Positions 54,108 to 62,197 of a stretch of 64,000 nt of DNA are shown piece after piece. Location of the stretch: assembly GCA_023389055.1 (NCBI GenBank), contig JAEWFA010000050.1:1-64000 (forward strand), written 5' to 3'. Positions within the stretch are counted from its first letter, which is position 1, and every line of letters starts with the position of its first letter. Both the position numbers and the translations under genes were made by a program. A model generated the notes under the pieces. It searched no databases and was not told the origin of the DNA. It was given only the letters and a program-made list of their open reading frames with translations. Origin of the DNA: Pseudomonadota bacterium (GTDB taxonomy: Bacteria > Pseudomonadota > Gammaproteobacteria > Burkholderiales > Burkholderiaceae_E).

Positions 54108-54233
54108 GCTCGCGCTTCGCGTCGCCGCCGCTGCGCGTTGCACGCACGCCGTGCTCGGGTAAGCCATCAGTCGCGCGGCACCCCATCCGGTTCGATAATG
54201 CCGGTGTCCGAAAAAGCCCCAGGAGGAGATTCG

Positions 54234-55397
54234 ATGAAGGGTTCACAGGCAACGAAGCTGGCGGTGGCTGCCGCATTCGCGTCATTCGCGCTCGGCGCGT
54301 CGGCGGCCGACTCGATCAAGGTCGGCTTCATGCTGCCGTATTCCGGCACCTACACGGCGCTGGCCAACGCGATCGAGAACGGCTTCAAGCAGTACGTCGA
54401 CGAGCAGGGCGGCAAGCTCGGCGGGCTGGGCGTCGAATACGTCCGCGTCGACGACGAGAGCGCGCCGGCCAAGGCCACCGACAACATCAACAAGCTGATC
54501 AACCGGGACAACGTCGACGTCGTCGTCGGCACCGTGCACTCCGGCGTCGCGATGGCGATGGCCAAGGTCGCCAAGGACACCGGCACGCTGCTGATCGTGC
54601 CGAACGCCGGCGCCGACGCGGTCACCGGACCGATGTGCGCGCCGAACATCTTCCGCAGTTCTTTCTCGAACTGGCAGCCGGCCTACGCGATGGGCGACGT
54701 CGCCGCAAAGAAAGGCTACAAGCGCGCCGTCACGATCACCTGGGACTATGCGGCCGGGAAGGAAAGCGTCAACGGCTTCAAGGAAGCGTTCACGAAGGCC
54801 GGCGGCAAGGTCGAGAAGGACCTGACGCTGCCGTTCCCGCGCGAGGAGTTCCAGGCGCTGCTCACCGAGATCGCATCGATCAAGCCCGACGTCGTCTACA
54901 CGTTCTTCGCCGGTGCCGGCGCGGTGAAGTTCGTCAAGGACTACGCCGCCGCCGGGTTGAAGGAGTCCATCCCGCTGGTCGGCGCGGGGTTCCTCACCGA
55001 CGGAACGCTCGAGGCGCAGGGTGACGCCGCGCAGGGCCTGCTCACCACGCTGCACTACGCCGACGGGCTGAACACGCCGCGGGACAACCAGTTCCGCCTC
55101 ACGTACGCGAAAACGTACAAGATGCAGCCCGATGTCTACGCAGTGCAGGGCTACGACGCCGCGCAGATGCTTGGCATCGGGCTGGCGGCGAACAAGGGCG
55201 ACAAGAAGAACCGCGCTGCACTGGTGAAGGCGATCGAGAAGGCGAAGATCGACAGTCCGCGCGGCGCCTTCACGCTGTCGTCCTCGCACAACCCGGTGCA
55301 GGATATCTACCTGCGCAAGGTCGACAACAAGACGAACCAGGTGCAGAGCGTGGCGGTGAAGGCGCTGGCCGACCCGGGACGCGGCTGCAGGATGTAA
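54234..55397 (+). CDS. livK: Branched-chain amino acid-type ABC transporter substrate-binding protein
   Basis: Protein of 387 residues with a Sec signal ending GASA-A (24). Periplasmic-binding (Peripla_BP_6) features: IKVGFMLPYSGTYTALANAIENGFKQYVDEQGGKLGG, VDVVVGTVHSGVAMAMAKVAKDTGTLLIVPNAGADAVTG, FRSSFSNWQPAYAMGDVAAKKGYKRAVTITWDYAAGKESVNGFKEAF. Relatives bind amino acids, aromatics or amides, so branched-chain specificity is only by family. AGGAGGAG at 54221-54228 is a near-perfect ribosome site. Followed by a strong terminator before livH. Confidence 0.93.
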   Translation: MKGSQATKLAVAAAFASFALGASAADSIKVGFMLPYSGTYTALANAIENGFKQYVDEQGGKLGGLGVEYVRVDDESAPAKATDNINKLINRDNVDVVVGTVHSGVAMAMAKVAKDTGTLLIVPNAGADAVTGPMCAPNIFRSSFSNWQPAYAMGDVAAKKGYKRAVTITWDYAAGKESVNGFKEAFTKAGGKVEKDLTLPFPREEFQALLTEIASIKPDVVYTFFAGAGAVKFVKDYAAAGLKESIPLVGAGFLTDGTLEAQGDAAQGLLTTLHYADGLNTPRDNQFRLTYAKTYKMQPDVYAVQGYDAAQMLGIGLAANKGDKKNRAALVKAIEKAKIDSPRGAFTLSSSHNPVQDIYLRKVDNKTNQVQSVAVKALADPGRGCRM

Positions 55398-55423
55398 CGT
55401 GTAACCGGCCCGATCGCATCGGG

Positions 55424-55466
55424 CGGCCGCCGGATCTGCGGGAAGATCCGGCGGCCGGTTTTTTTT
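55424..55466 (+). terminator. Strong intrinsic terminator between livK and livH
   Basis: A 13-bp stem (55424-55436 with 55445-55457; CGGCCGCCGGATC and its complement), an 8-base loop, and eight T (55459-55466). Read-through would still give livHMGF, so it probably keeps binding protein in excess over the membrane parts. Confidence 0.93.
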
Positions 55467-55521
55467 CCCGGCGGGCCGCGCCGCCCGCCCAGCGCCTTCC
55501 CGCGCATCAAACGACGCACGC

Positions 55522-56403
55522 ATGGATCCGGTCGTCTTTCTCGTCCAGTGCCTGAACGCGATCCAGTACGGACTGCTGCTGTTCCTGGTCGCCAGCGGCC
55601 TGACGCTGATCTTCGGGATCATGGGCGTCATCAATCTCGCGCACGGCAGCTTCTACATGATCGGCGCGTACATGGCTTTCGCGATCGGTCCCTGGGTCGA
55701 GCAGACGATCGGCGGAGGCTTCTTCGTCGCGCTCGTCATCGTCGTGCTGCTCGCGGTGCTGCTCGGCTACGTGCTCGAGTGGGTGTTCTTCAGCTATCTC
55801 TATGAACGCGAGCACCTGCAGCAGGTGCTGATGACCTATGCGCTGATCCTCGTCTTCGAGGAACTGCGCAGCCTTCTCGTCGGCGACGACGTGCACGGAG
55901 TGCCGGTGCCCGCGTGGCTGGCGGGCACGATTCCGCTGGGCGAGCTGATGACCTACCCGGTGTACCGACTGCTCGTCTCGGGGGTATGCCTGGTGGTCGC
56001 CTTCGGCCTGTTCTGGGTCATCACGCGCACCCGCCTGGGGATGACGATCCGCGCCGGCGCGTCGAACCGCGAAATGGTGCAGGCGATGGGCATCGACATC
56101 AAGTTCCTCTATCGCGTCGTCTTCGCCGCCGGCGTCGCGCTGGCCGCGCTCGCCGGTGCGATCGCGGCGCCGGTCTCTTCGGTGTACCCGGGCATGGGCA
56201 ACCAGGTGTTGATCATCTGCTTCGTCGTCGTCGTCATCGGCGGAATCGGGTCGATCCGCGGTGCACTGCTCGCGGCGATGCTCGTCGGCTTCGTCGAGAC
56301 CTTCGGCACGGTGTTCTTTCCGTCGGCGGCCGGACTGCTCGTCTACGTGCTGATGGCCGCGATCCTGTTGTGGCGCCCCGAGGGGCTGTTCCGGAGCGCC
56401 TGA
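55522..56403 (+). CDS. livH: Branched-chain amino acid ABC transporter permease LivH
   Basis: Protein of 293 residues with about eight helices. LFLVASGLTLIFGIMGVINLAHGSFYMIGAYMAF is the LivH signature (core GVINLAHG), with MGIDIKFLYRVVFAAGVALAALAGAI and VVVIGGIGSIRGALLAAMLVGFVETF (EAA-type loop). Forms the inner-membrane channel with LivM. ATG at 55522. Confidence 0.95.
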   Translation: MDPVVFLVQCLNAIQYGLLLFLVASGLTLIFGIMGVINLAHGSFYMIGAYMAFAIGPWVEQTIGGGFFVALVIVVLLAVLLGYVLEWVFFSYLYEREHLQQVLMTYALILVFEELRSLLVGDDVHGVPVPAWLAGTIPLGELMTYPVYRLLVSGVCLVVAFGLFWVITRTRLGMTIRAGASNREMVQAMGIDIKFLYRVVFAAGVALAALAGAIAAPVSSVYPGMGNQVLIICFVVVVIGGIGSIRGALLAAMLVGFVETFGTVFFPSAAGLLVYVLMAAILLWRPEGLFRSA

Positions 56404-56407
56404 CGCC

Positions 56408-57406
56408 GTGCGAAAGTCGTCTTCCCTTTCCGTTGTCATTGCGCTGGCGCTGCTGGTGGCGCTTGCGCTGTTCCCGATCGTCGGCAGCAAGTTCGGCATC
56501 GCGCTCGTCACGAAGACGATGATCCTGGCGATCTTCGCGCTGAGCCTCGAGTTGCTGGTCGGCCAGACCGGGCTGGTCTCCTTCGGTCATGCGGCTTTCC
56601 TCGGCATCGCCGCGTACACGGTGGCACTGATGACGCCGCAGAGCGAGCCGGCGGCGATCTGGCTCGTGCTGCCGGCCGCGCTGCTCGCCTCGGGCGCGTA
56701 TGCGCTCTTCGTCGGCGCGCTGTCGCTGCGCACCCGCGGCATCTACTTCATCATGGTTACGCTCGCCTTCGCGCAGATGGCCTACTTCGTGTTCCACGAT
56801 ACCGATCTCGGCCGCGGCAGCGACGGCATCTATCTGTACTTCCGTCCGGACGTGTCGATCGGCGGCACGCGCCTCGTCGACCTGGACGCCGGCAACACGT
56901 TCTACTGGTTCGTTCTCGCGTCGCTCGCCTTCACGTTCGGCCTGCTCGCGCTGATCGTGCGCAGCCGCTTCGGCCGCGCGCTGGCCGGCATTCGCGTGAA
57001 CGAGCAGCGCATGCGCGCCGCGGGCTTCGCGACCTACCCGTACAAGCTCGCCGCGTTCGTGGTCGCCGCGATGCTCGCCGGGCTGGCCGGCTTCCTGCTC
57101 GCGCTGAAGGACGGTTTCGTCAACCCCGAACTGCTGTCATGGCACGAGTCGGGCGCGGTGCTGATCATGATCATCCTCGGCGGCATCGGCAGCCTGTGGG
57201 GCGCGGTGATCGGCGCCTTCGCCTTCGTGCTGCTGCAGGAGCTGTTCCAGTCCGATCCGATCTTCGGCGAATTCGCGCGCCACTGGCAGCTCACGCTCGG
57301 CCTGACGATCATCGCTTTTGTTGCGCTGATGCCCGAGGGCCTGATCGGCGTCGCTCGCCAGCTCGGGCGGCGCGTTTCGCTTCGTCGCAGGCTGCGCCAT
57401 GCCTGA
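56408..57406 (+). CDS. livM: Branched-chain amino acid ABC transporter permease LivM
   Basis: Protein of 332 residues with about ten helices. FALSLELLVGQTGLVSFGHAAFLGIAAY (core GQTGLVSFGHAAF) and LLIVRSRFGRALAGIRVNEQRMRAAGF followed by GFLLALKDGFVNPELLSWHESGAVLIMIILGGIGSLWG are family hallmarks. GTG at 56408, four bases after livH. Overlaps livG by 8 bases. Confidence 0.95.
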   Translation: MRKSSSLSVVIALALLVALALFPIVGSKFGIALVTKTMILAIFALSLELLVGQTGLVSFGHAAFLGIAAYTVALMTPQSEPAAIWLVLPAALLASGAYALFVGALSLRTRGIYFIMVTLAFAQMAYFVFHDTDLGRGSDGIYLYFRPDVSIGGTRLVDLDAGNTFYWFVLASLAFTFGLLALIVRSRFGRALAGIRVNEQRMRAAGFATYPYKLAAFVVAAMLAGLAGFLLALKDGFVNPELLSWHESGAVLIMIILGGIGSLWGAVIGAFAFVLLQELFQSDPIFGEFARHWQLTLGLTIIAFVALMPEGLIGVARQLGRRVSLRRRLRHA

Positions 57407-58184
57407 TTCGTCACCGAAAGCCACGGTCCCCGGCGAGGTGCTGCTGCGCGCGACGTCGGTCTCGCGCAGCTTCGGCGGGCTGAAGGCGGTCGACAACGTT
57501 TCGCTCGCGGTGCGTCGCGGCACCGTGCACGCCGTCATCGGCACCAACGGCGCCGGCAAGTCGACGCTGATCAACGTGCTGTCGGGCGAGATCCCGGCCA
57601 GTGAAGGCAGCGTCGAGCTGCTCGGGCGCGACGTCTCGCGCTGGTCGCAGCCGCGGCGCGCGCAGGCGGGGCTGGGTCGCAGCTACCAGCGCAACACGAT
57701 CTACGCGCCGTTCACCGTGTTCGAGAATTGTCGGTTGAGCGCGCAGGCGCGGCGCCAGCGGCCGTTCGACTGGCTCTCCGCCGCCGCGCGTTGCGATTTC
57801 AGCGGCCGTGCCGCGCATCTCGCGCTCGAGAAGGCCGGGCTCGTCGCGCACGCCGATCGCGAGGCCGGAACGCTGTCGCACGGCCAGAAGCGCCAGCTCG
57901 AGATCGCGATGTGCCTGGCGACCGCGCCGCGCGTGCTCGTGCTCGACGAACCGCTGGCGGGGATGGGCGCCGAGGAGTCCGAGCGAATGCTGTCGCTGCT
58001 CGAGGGGCTGAAATCCGAGCACGCGATCCTGCTCGTCGAGCACGACATGGATGCCGTGTTCCGCGTCTCCGACGAGATCACGGTGATGGTCAACGGCCGC
58101 GTGATCGCCAGCGGCGCCCCGGAGGAGATCCGCAACAGTCCCGAGGTCCAGGAAGCGTACCTGGGCGAAGAGGTCTCGCCATGA
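57399..58184 (+). CDS. livG: Branched-chain amino acid ABC transporter ATPase LivG
   Basis: Protein of 261 residues. Walker A GTNGAGKST, Q-loop GLGRSYQRNTIYAPFTV, signature LSHGQKRQLEIAMCLA, Walker B VLVLDEPLAGMG and switch His VEHDMDAV. The signature LSHGQ is the usual LivG variant. It ends in VSP. A tiny frame MSAVD then a stop follows at 58181 and is not called. Confidence 0.95.
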   Translation: MPDSSPKATVPGEVLLRATSVSRSFGGLKAVDNVSLAVRRGTVHAVIGTNGAGKSTLINVLSGEIPASEGSVELLGRDVSRWSQPRRAQAGLGRSYQRNTIYAPFTVFENCRLSAQARRQRPFDWLSAAARCDFSGRAAHLALEKAGLVAHADREAGTLSHGQKRQLEIAMCLATAPRVLVLDEPLAGMGAEESERMLSLLEGLKSEHAILLVEHDMDAVFRVSDEITVMVNGRVIASGAPEEIRNSPEVQEAYLGEEVSP

Positions 58185-58206
58185 GCGCCGTGGATTGAAC
58201 GCCGCG

Positions 58207-58968
58207 ATGCCCGCCGCAGCCGCCCCTGAAGCTCCGACGTCCGCCCGCGAAGCCGTGCGCGAGCCGATCGTCGACATCGCGAACCTGCACGCCTATTACG
58301 GCCAGAGCCACGTGCTGCAGGGGGTGAGCCTGCGCATCGACGTCGGCGAGGCGGTCGGCCTGCTGGGGCGCAACGGGATGGGCAAGACGACGCTGATCCG
58401 CAGCATGCTGCGCCTGATGCGATCGACCACCGGACGCATCACGATCGCCGGACGCGATCGCGCGGGCGAGCGCCCCGATCGCGTAGCGCGGCTGGGCATC
58501 GGCTATGTGCCGGAAGGGCGGGGGATCTTCCCCAACCTGAGCGTGCGCGAGAACCTGGTCATGGCGGCGCGACCGGGCGTGCGCGGGCAGGTCGACTGGA
58601 CGCTGGAGCGGGTGCTCGAGACCTTCCCGCGGCTGGCCGAGCGGCTGCGCAACGGCGGCAACCAGCTCTCCGGCGGCGAGCAGCAGATGCTCGCGATCGG
58701 GCGCGCGCTGATGACGAACCCGGACCTCATCGTGCTCGACGAGGCCACCGAGGGACTCGCGCCGCTGATCGTGCGCGAGATCTGGCGCATCGTCGCGAGC
58801 ATTCGCGCGAGCGGCATCGCATCGCTGGTCGTCGATCGGAACTACCGCGCGGTGCTCGCGCACACCGAGCGCTGCGTCGTGCTCGAGCGCGGGCGCGTAG
58901 TGCTCGAAGGCAGCTCCGAGTCGCTGTCGACCGACGAACGCGCGCTGCAGACCTACCTGGGTGTCTGA
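58207..58968 (+). CDS. livF: Branched-chain amino acid ABC transporter ATPase LivF
   Basis: Protein of about 253 residues. IANLHAYYGQSHVLQGVSLRI, Walker A GRNGMGKTT, LGIGYVPEGRGIFPNLSVRENL (LivF-type Q-loop), signature LSGGEQQMLAIGRAL, Walker B LIVLDEATEGLAP and switch region LVVDRN, where the usual His is replaced by Arg-Asn. ATG at 58207 is used; a TTG at 58195 is an alternative. Completes the KHMGF set. Confidence 0.94.
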   Translation: MPAAAAPEAPTSAREAVREPIVDIANLHAYYGQSHVLQGVSLRIDVGEAVGLLGRNGMGKTTLIRSMLRLMRSTTGRITIAGRDRAGERPDRVARLGIGYVPEGRGIFPNLSVRENLVMAARPGVRGQVDWTLERVLETFPRLAERLRNGGNQLSGGEQQMLAIGRALMTNPDLIVLDEATEGLAPLIVREIWRIVASIRASGIASLVVDRNYRAVLAHTERCVVLERGRVVLEGSSESLSTDERALQTYLGV

Positions 58969-59026
58969 GCCGCCTGTGCGCGCGTCCGCGGTTCCGCGAC
59001 GCGCGCGCGACCGCCGCACGGGTCGT

Positions 59027-60202
59027 TCAGTGAACGGTAGGCGCCGTCTCCACGTCGAAGGTGACGACGTGGTCGGCATCGAAGCGGATCCCGATGCTTT
59101 CGCCGATCGCGTGATCGTGATGGCTGGGCACGAGTGCGAGCAGCGTCGCGCCGCTGGGCAGCCGCAGCGTGTAGAGGAACTGCGCGCCGCGGAACGCCTT
59201 GCGCACCACCTGCGCGCGCACCGTGCTTGCGTCGTCGTGCACGACGTCGTCCGGACGCAGCAGCACGAGCACGTCGCCGCGGGCGTTCGCCGCCGCGCTG
59301 GCGATCGCCTGGTCGGTGCGCGCGTGGATCGGCAGCGCGCCCAGTTCGATGTGCACCTTCGACTGGCCGTCGCGGTGTTCGACGACACCCGGCAGGAACG
59401 CTCCCAGCCCGACGAAATCGGCCACCGCGCGAGTGGCCGGCTGGTGATAGATGCGGTACGGCGTGTCCCATTGCTCGATGTGGCCGGCCTGCATCACGCC
59501 GACACGATCGGCGAGCGCGAAGGCTTCGTACTGGTCGTGCGTGACGAGCAGCGCGGTGGTGCCGGCGCGCTTGAGGATCTCGCGCAGGTCCAGCGCGAGC
59601 CGCTCGCGCAACTCGGGGTCGAGGTTCGAGAACGGCTCGTCGAGCAGCAGGATCGACGGCGCCGGCGCGAGCGCACGCGCGAGCGCCACCCGCTGCTGCT
59701 GTCCGCCGGAAAGCTCGTGCGGATAGCGCGAACCGCTTCCGGGCAGCCCGACCAGCTCGAGCATCTCGCGCACGCGCTGCGCGCGCTCGGCAGCCGAGCG
59801 CCGACGCAGGCCGAAGCCGACGTTCGCCGCGACATCGAGATGGGGGAACAGCGCGTAATCCTGGAACACGACGCCGACGCCGCGCTGCTCCGGTTCGGTC
59901 CATTTCTGCGGCGACGCGACGCAGTGCGCGTCGATGTGCACGCAACCGCTCTCGGGGCGCAGGAAGCCGGCGATCGTGCGCAGTGCCGTCGTCTTGCCGC
60001 AGCCCGAGGCGCCGAGCAGGCAGCCGATCTCGCCCTGGCGAAGGCGGAAGGTCAACTTGTCGAGCGCGGCTACCTTGGCGGGTCGCGCGTCGAACGAGAC
60101 AGACAGCTCCTCGACCTGCAGCGCCCAGGCCCGCGCCTGGGCGCCGTCGGGCGCTCTGTCGGCGGCGCAGCCGGGAATCGGTGTCGGGAGTCGGGCGCTC
60201 AT
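59027..60202 (-). CDS. fbpC: Iron(III)-type ABC transporter ATP-binding protein, FbpC/AfuC family
   Basis: Protein of 391 residues. Walker A LGASGCGKTT, Q-loop VFQDYALFPHLDV, signature ELSGGQQQRVALARAL, Walker B LLLDEPFSNLD, switch LVTHDQYEAFALADR, then a TOBE-type C-terminal regulatory domain (VLVLLRPDDVVHDDASTVRAQVVRKAFRGAQFLYTLRL). Relatives energise ferric or polyamine-type uptake. It diverges from its permease by 40 bases. ATG at 60202. Confidence 0.88.
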   Translation of the reverse strand: MSARLPTPIPGCAADRAPDGAQARAWALQVEELSVSFDARPAKVAALDKLTFRLRQGEIGCLLGASGCGKTTALRTIAGFLRPESGCVHIDAHCVASPQKWTEPEQRGVGVVFQDYALFPHLDVAANVGFGLRRRSAAERAQRVREMLELVGLPGSGSRYPHELSGGQQQRVALARALAPAPSILLLDEPFSNLDPELRERLALDLREILKRAGTTALLVTHDQYEAFALADRVGVMQAGHIEQWDTPYRIYHQPATRAVADFVGLGAFLPGVVEHRDGQSKVHIELGALPIHARTDQAIASAAANARGDVLVLLRPDDVVHDDASTVRAQVVRKAFRGAQFLYTLRLPSGATLLALVPSHHDHAIGESIGIRFDADHVVTFDVETAPTVH

Positions 60203-60212
60203 CCTGAATGCC

Positions 60213-60218
60213 TATAAT
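60213..60218 (+). promoter_or_regulatory. -10 element for the iron-type permease
   Basis: A perfect TATAAT 25 bases before the GTG, giving a leader of about 18 bases. It lies in a short AT-rich patch in the 40-bp divergent region; I could not find a Fur box there. Confidence 0.55.
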
Positions 60219-60242
60219 TCGCAGTCAGGAATTCTAGCAACC

Positions 60243-61913
60243 GTGGCGCCGAACAGCACGTTGCGGCGTTGCGCCGCCCTCACCGAAGTGTCCGGCACGC
60301 AACTGCTCGCGACGGGGTCGGTCCTCGGCTCGCTGGTGGTGGCGCTGCCCATCATCGCGGTCGTCTGGCTCGCGTTCTCCGGCGCCGGGCAGGCCGACGA
60401 GGGCGGGGCGCTTGCGCACCTGTTCGGCACCGTGCTGCCGCGCTACACGATCACCACCGCAAAGCTCGCGGCGATGGTGCTCGCCGTCGTGCTGTGGATC
60501 GGCGTGAGCACGGGCTGGCTCGTTGCCGCCTACGACTTTCCGGGCCGGCGCGCGCTCTCGTGGATGCTCGTGCTACCGCTGTCGACGCCGGCTTTCGTGA
60601 TGGCCTACGCGTACACGGATTTCCTCGCGAGCTATGGCGCGCTGCAGCGCGGCTTTCGGGCGCTCACCGGACTCGAGGTCGGCGACTACTGGTTCCCCGA
60701 CATCCATTCGTGGCCTGCGGCGGGGCTCTTCCTCGGGTTGGCACTCTATCCGTACGTCTACCTGCTGGCGCGCGCGGCGTTCTCCGACCGCAGCCCTTCG
60801 CTCGCCGACGCGGCGCGCTCGCTCGGCATGAGCCGGCGACGAACCTGGTGGCGCATCGTCTGGCCGGTGGCCAGGCCGGCCGTCGTGGCCGGGTGTGCGC
60901 TGGCGTTGATGGAAACACTGGCCGATTTCGGTACCGTCGCTTATTTTTCCGTTGATTCATTTACCGCTGGCATTTATCGAGCGTGGCAGTCGATGGGCGA
61001 TCGCGTCGGCGCTGCCCGGCTCGCGACGATGCTGCTGGTGCTCGTCGTTGCGCTGCTGCTCATCGAGCGCGGGCAGCGCGGCCGCATGCAATTCCACGTG
61101 CGCAATCCGCGTCCTGCGCCGCGCACGGCGCTGCAGGGTGGCGCCGCGCTTCGAGCGACGCTCGTCTGCTGCCTGCCGATCGTCTTCGGCTTCGCGCTGC
61201 CGGCAGCGCTGCTGTCGGCAGAGTGGATCGGCGGGGGCGCCGTGTTCGACGCGCGACTGCCGGAGTGGATCCGCAACACCGCGATCCTCGCCGGTGGCGG
61301 CGTGCTCGTCGTGCTGCCCGGCGCGCTCGTCGCCACCTACGCTGCGCGCCTGGGCGGCGCGCGGATGCTGCGCGCAGCGCTGCTGCTCGCCAACACGGGC
61401 TATGCGCTGCCCGGCGTCGTGCTCGGGGTGGGCCTGCTGATCCTCTCCGGCTGGCTCGACCGGGTGCTCGCACCGCTCACGGCCGCGATCGGCGTTCCGG
61501 CGCTGTTCGCCGGCGGCAGTGCGGTCGCCTGCGTCTACGCGTACGCCGTGCGCTTCTTTCCAGTGGCTTATCAGAGCATCGAATCGGGCCTGGCGCGCAT
61601 CAGTCCGTCGATGGACCAGAGCGCGCGCAGCCTGGGTCGCCGACCGCTGCAGGTGCTGCGGGAAGTCCACTGGCCACTGATGCGGCGCAGCGTCGGCGCA
61701 GCGGCGCTGCTCGTGTTCATCGATTGCCTGAAGGAGTTGCCCGCCACGCTGGTGTTGCGCCCCTTCGACTTCGACACGCTCGCCGTCGTCACCTACCAGT
61801 TCGCCTCGGACGAGCGCCTCGCCGAAGCGGCGCTGCCGGCGCTGGTGATCGTGATCGTCGGCGTCGTCCCGGTGGTGTGGCTGTCGCGTGTGGCGTTGTC
61901 GGAGAGGCGGTGA
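60243..61913 (+). CDS. fbpB: Iron(III)-type ABC transporter permease, FbpB family (double permease)
   Basis: Protein of 556 residues with twelve helices and two BPD_transp_1 halves, each with an EAA-type loop: DAARSLGMSRRRTWWRIVWPVARPAVVAG and QSARSLGRRPLQVLREVHWPLMRRSVGAAALL. LVLPLSTPAFVMAYAYTDFL is typical of FbpB-type permeases. No binding protein (FbpA) is next to it, so the substrate receptor must be elsewhere or on a distant locus. GTG at 60243, 15 bases after AGGA. Confidence 0.9.
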   Translation: MAPNSTLRRCAALTEVSGTQLLATGSVLGSLVVALPIIAVVWLAFSGAGQADEGGALAHLFGTVLPRYTITTAKLAAMVLAVVLWIGVSTGWLVAAYDFPGRRALSWMLVLPLSTPAFVMAYAYTDFLASYGALQRGFRALTGLEVGDYWFPDIHSWPAAGLFLGLALYPYVYLLARAAFSDRSPSLADAARSLGMSRRRTWWRIVWPVARPAVVAGCALALMETLADFGTVAYFSVDSFTAGIYRAWQSMGDRVGAARLATMLLVLVVALLLIERGQRGRMQFHVRNPRPAPRTALQGGAALRATLVCCLPIVFGFALPAALLSAEWIGGGAVFDARLPEWIRNTAILAGGGVLVVLPGALVATYAARLGGARMLRAALLLANTGYALPGVVLGVGLLILSGWLDRVLAPLTAAIGVPALFAGGSAVACVYAYAVRFFPVAYQSIESGLARISPSMDQSARSLGRRPLQVLREVHWPLMRRSVGAAALLVFIDCLKELPATLVLRPFDFDTLAVVTYQFASDERLAEAALPALVIVIVGVVPVVWLSRVALSERR

Positions 61914-61964
61914 CGGGATCGTCCCGCAGTCGCACGGCGCTCGGCGGCCCGCATCGCACTGCGG

Positions 61965-61970
61965 TATACT
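61965..61970 (+). promoter_or_regulatory. -10 element of the tRNA-Val promoter
   Basis: TATACT 12 bases before the mature tRNA start, the same hexamer as for tRNA-Ser, so the primary leader must be very short. Confidence 0.55.
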
Positions 61971-61981
61971 CCTTCGCCTTC

Positions 61982-62058
61982 AGGCGCGTAGCTCAGCTGG
62001 TTAGAGCACCACCTTGACATGGTGGGGGTCGGTGGTTCGAGTCCACTCGCGCCTACCA
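61982..62058 (+). tRNA. tRNA-Val(GAC)
   Basis: 77 bases with encoded CCA (62056-62058). Acceptor AGGCGCG with CGCGCCT, D arm GCTC-AGCTGGTTA-GAGC, anticodon stem CCACC with GGTGG around TTGACAT (anticodon GAC 62016-62018), T arm GGTGGTTCGAGTCCACT. Confidence 0.97.
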
Positions 62059-62197
62059 GCGATTCTTCCGCGAATCCGCTGGGGCCGCTTTCCGTCCTGC
62101 GATTGCCGGCGCTGTTATGGACCATCGACTGGTCTCGACAAGACGGACGTTCAGAGCGCTCTCTGATCGACGTCCCCTGCCTCGCTTCAACTCGAAC

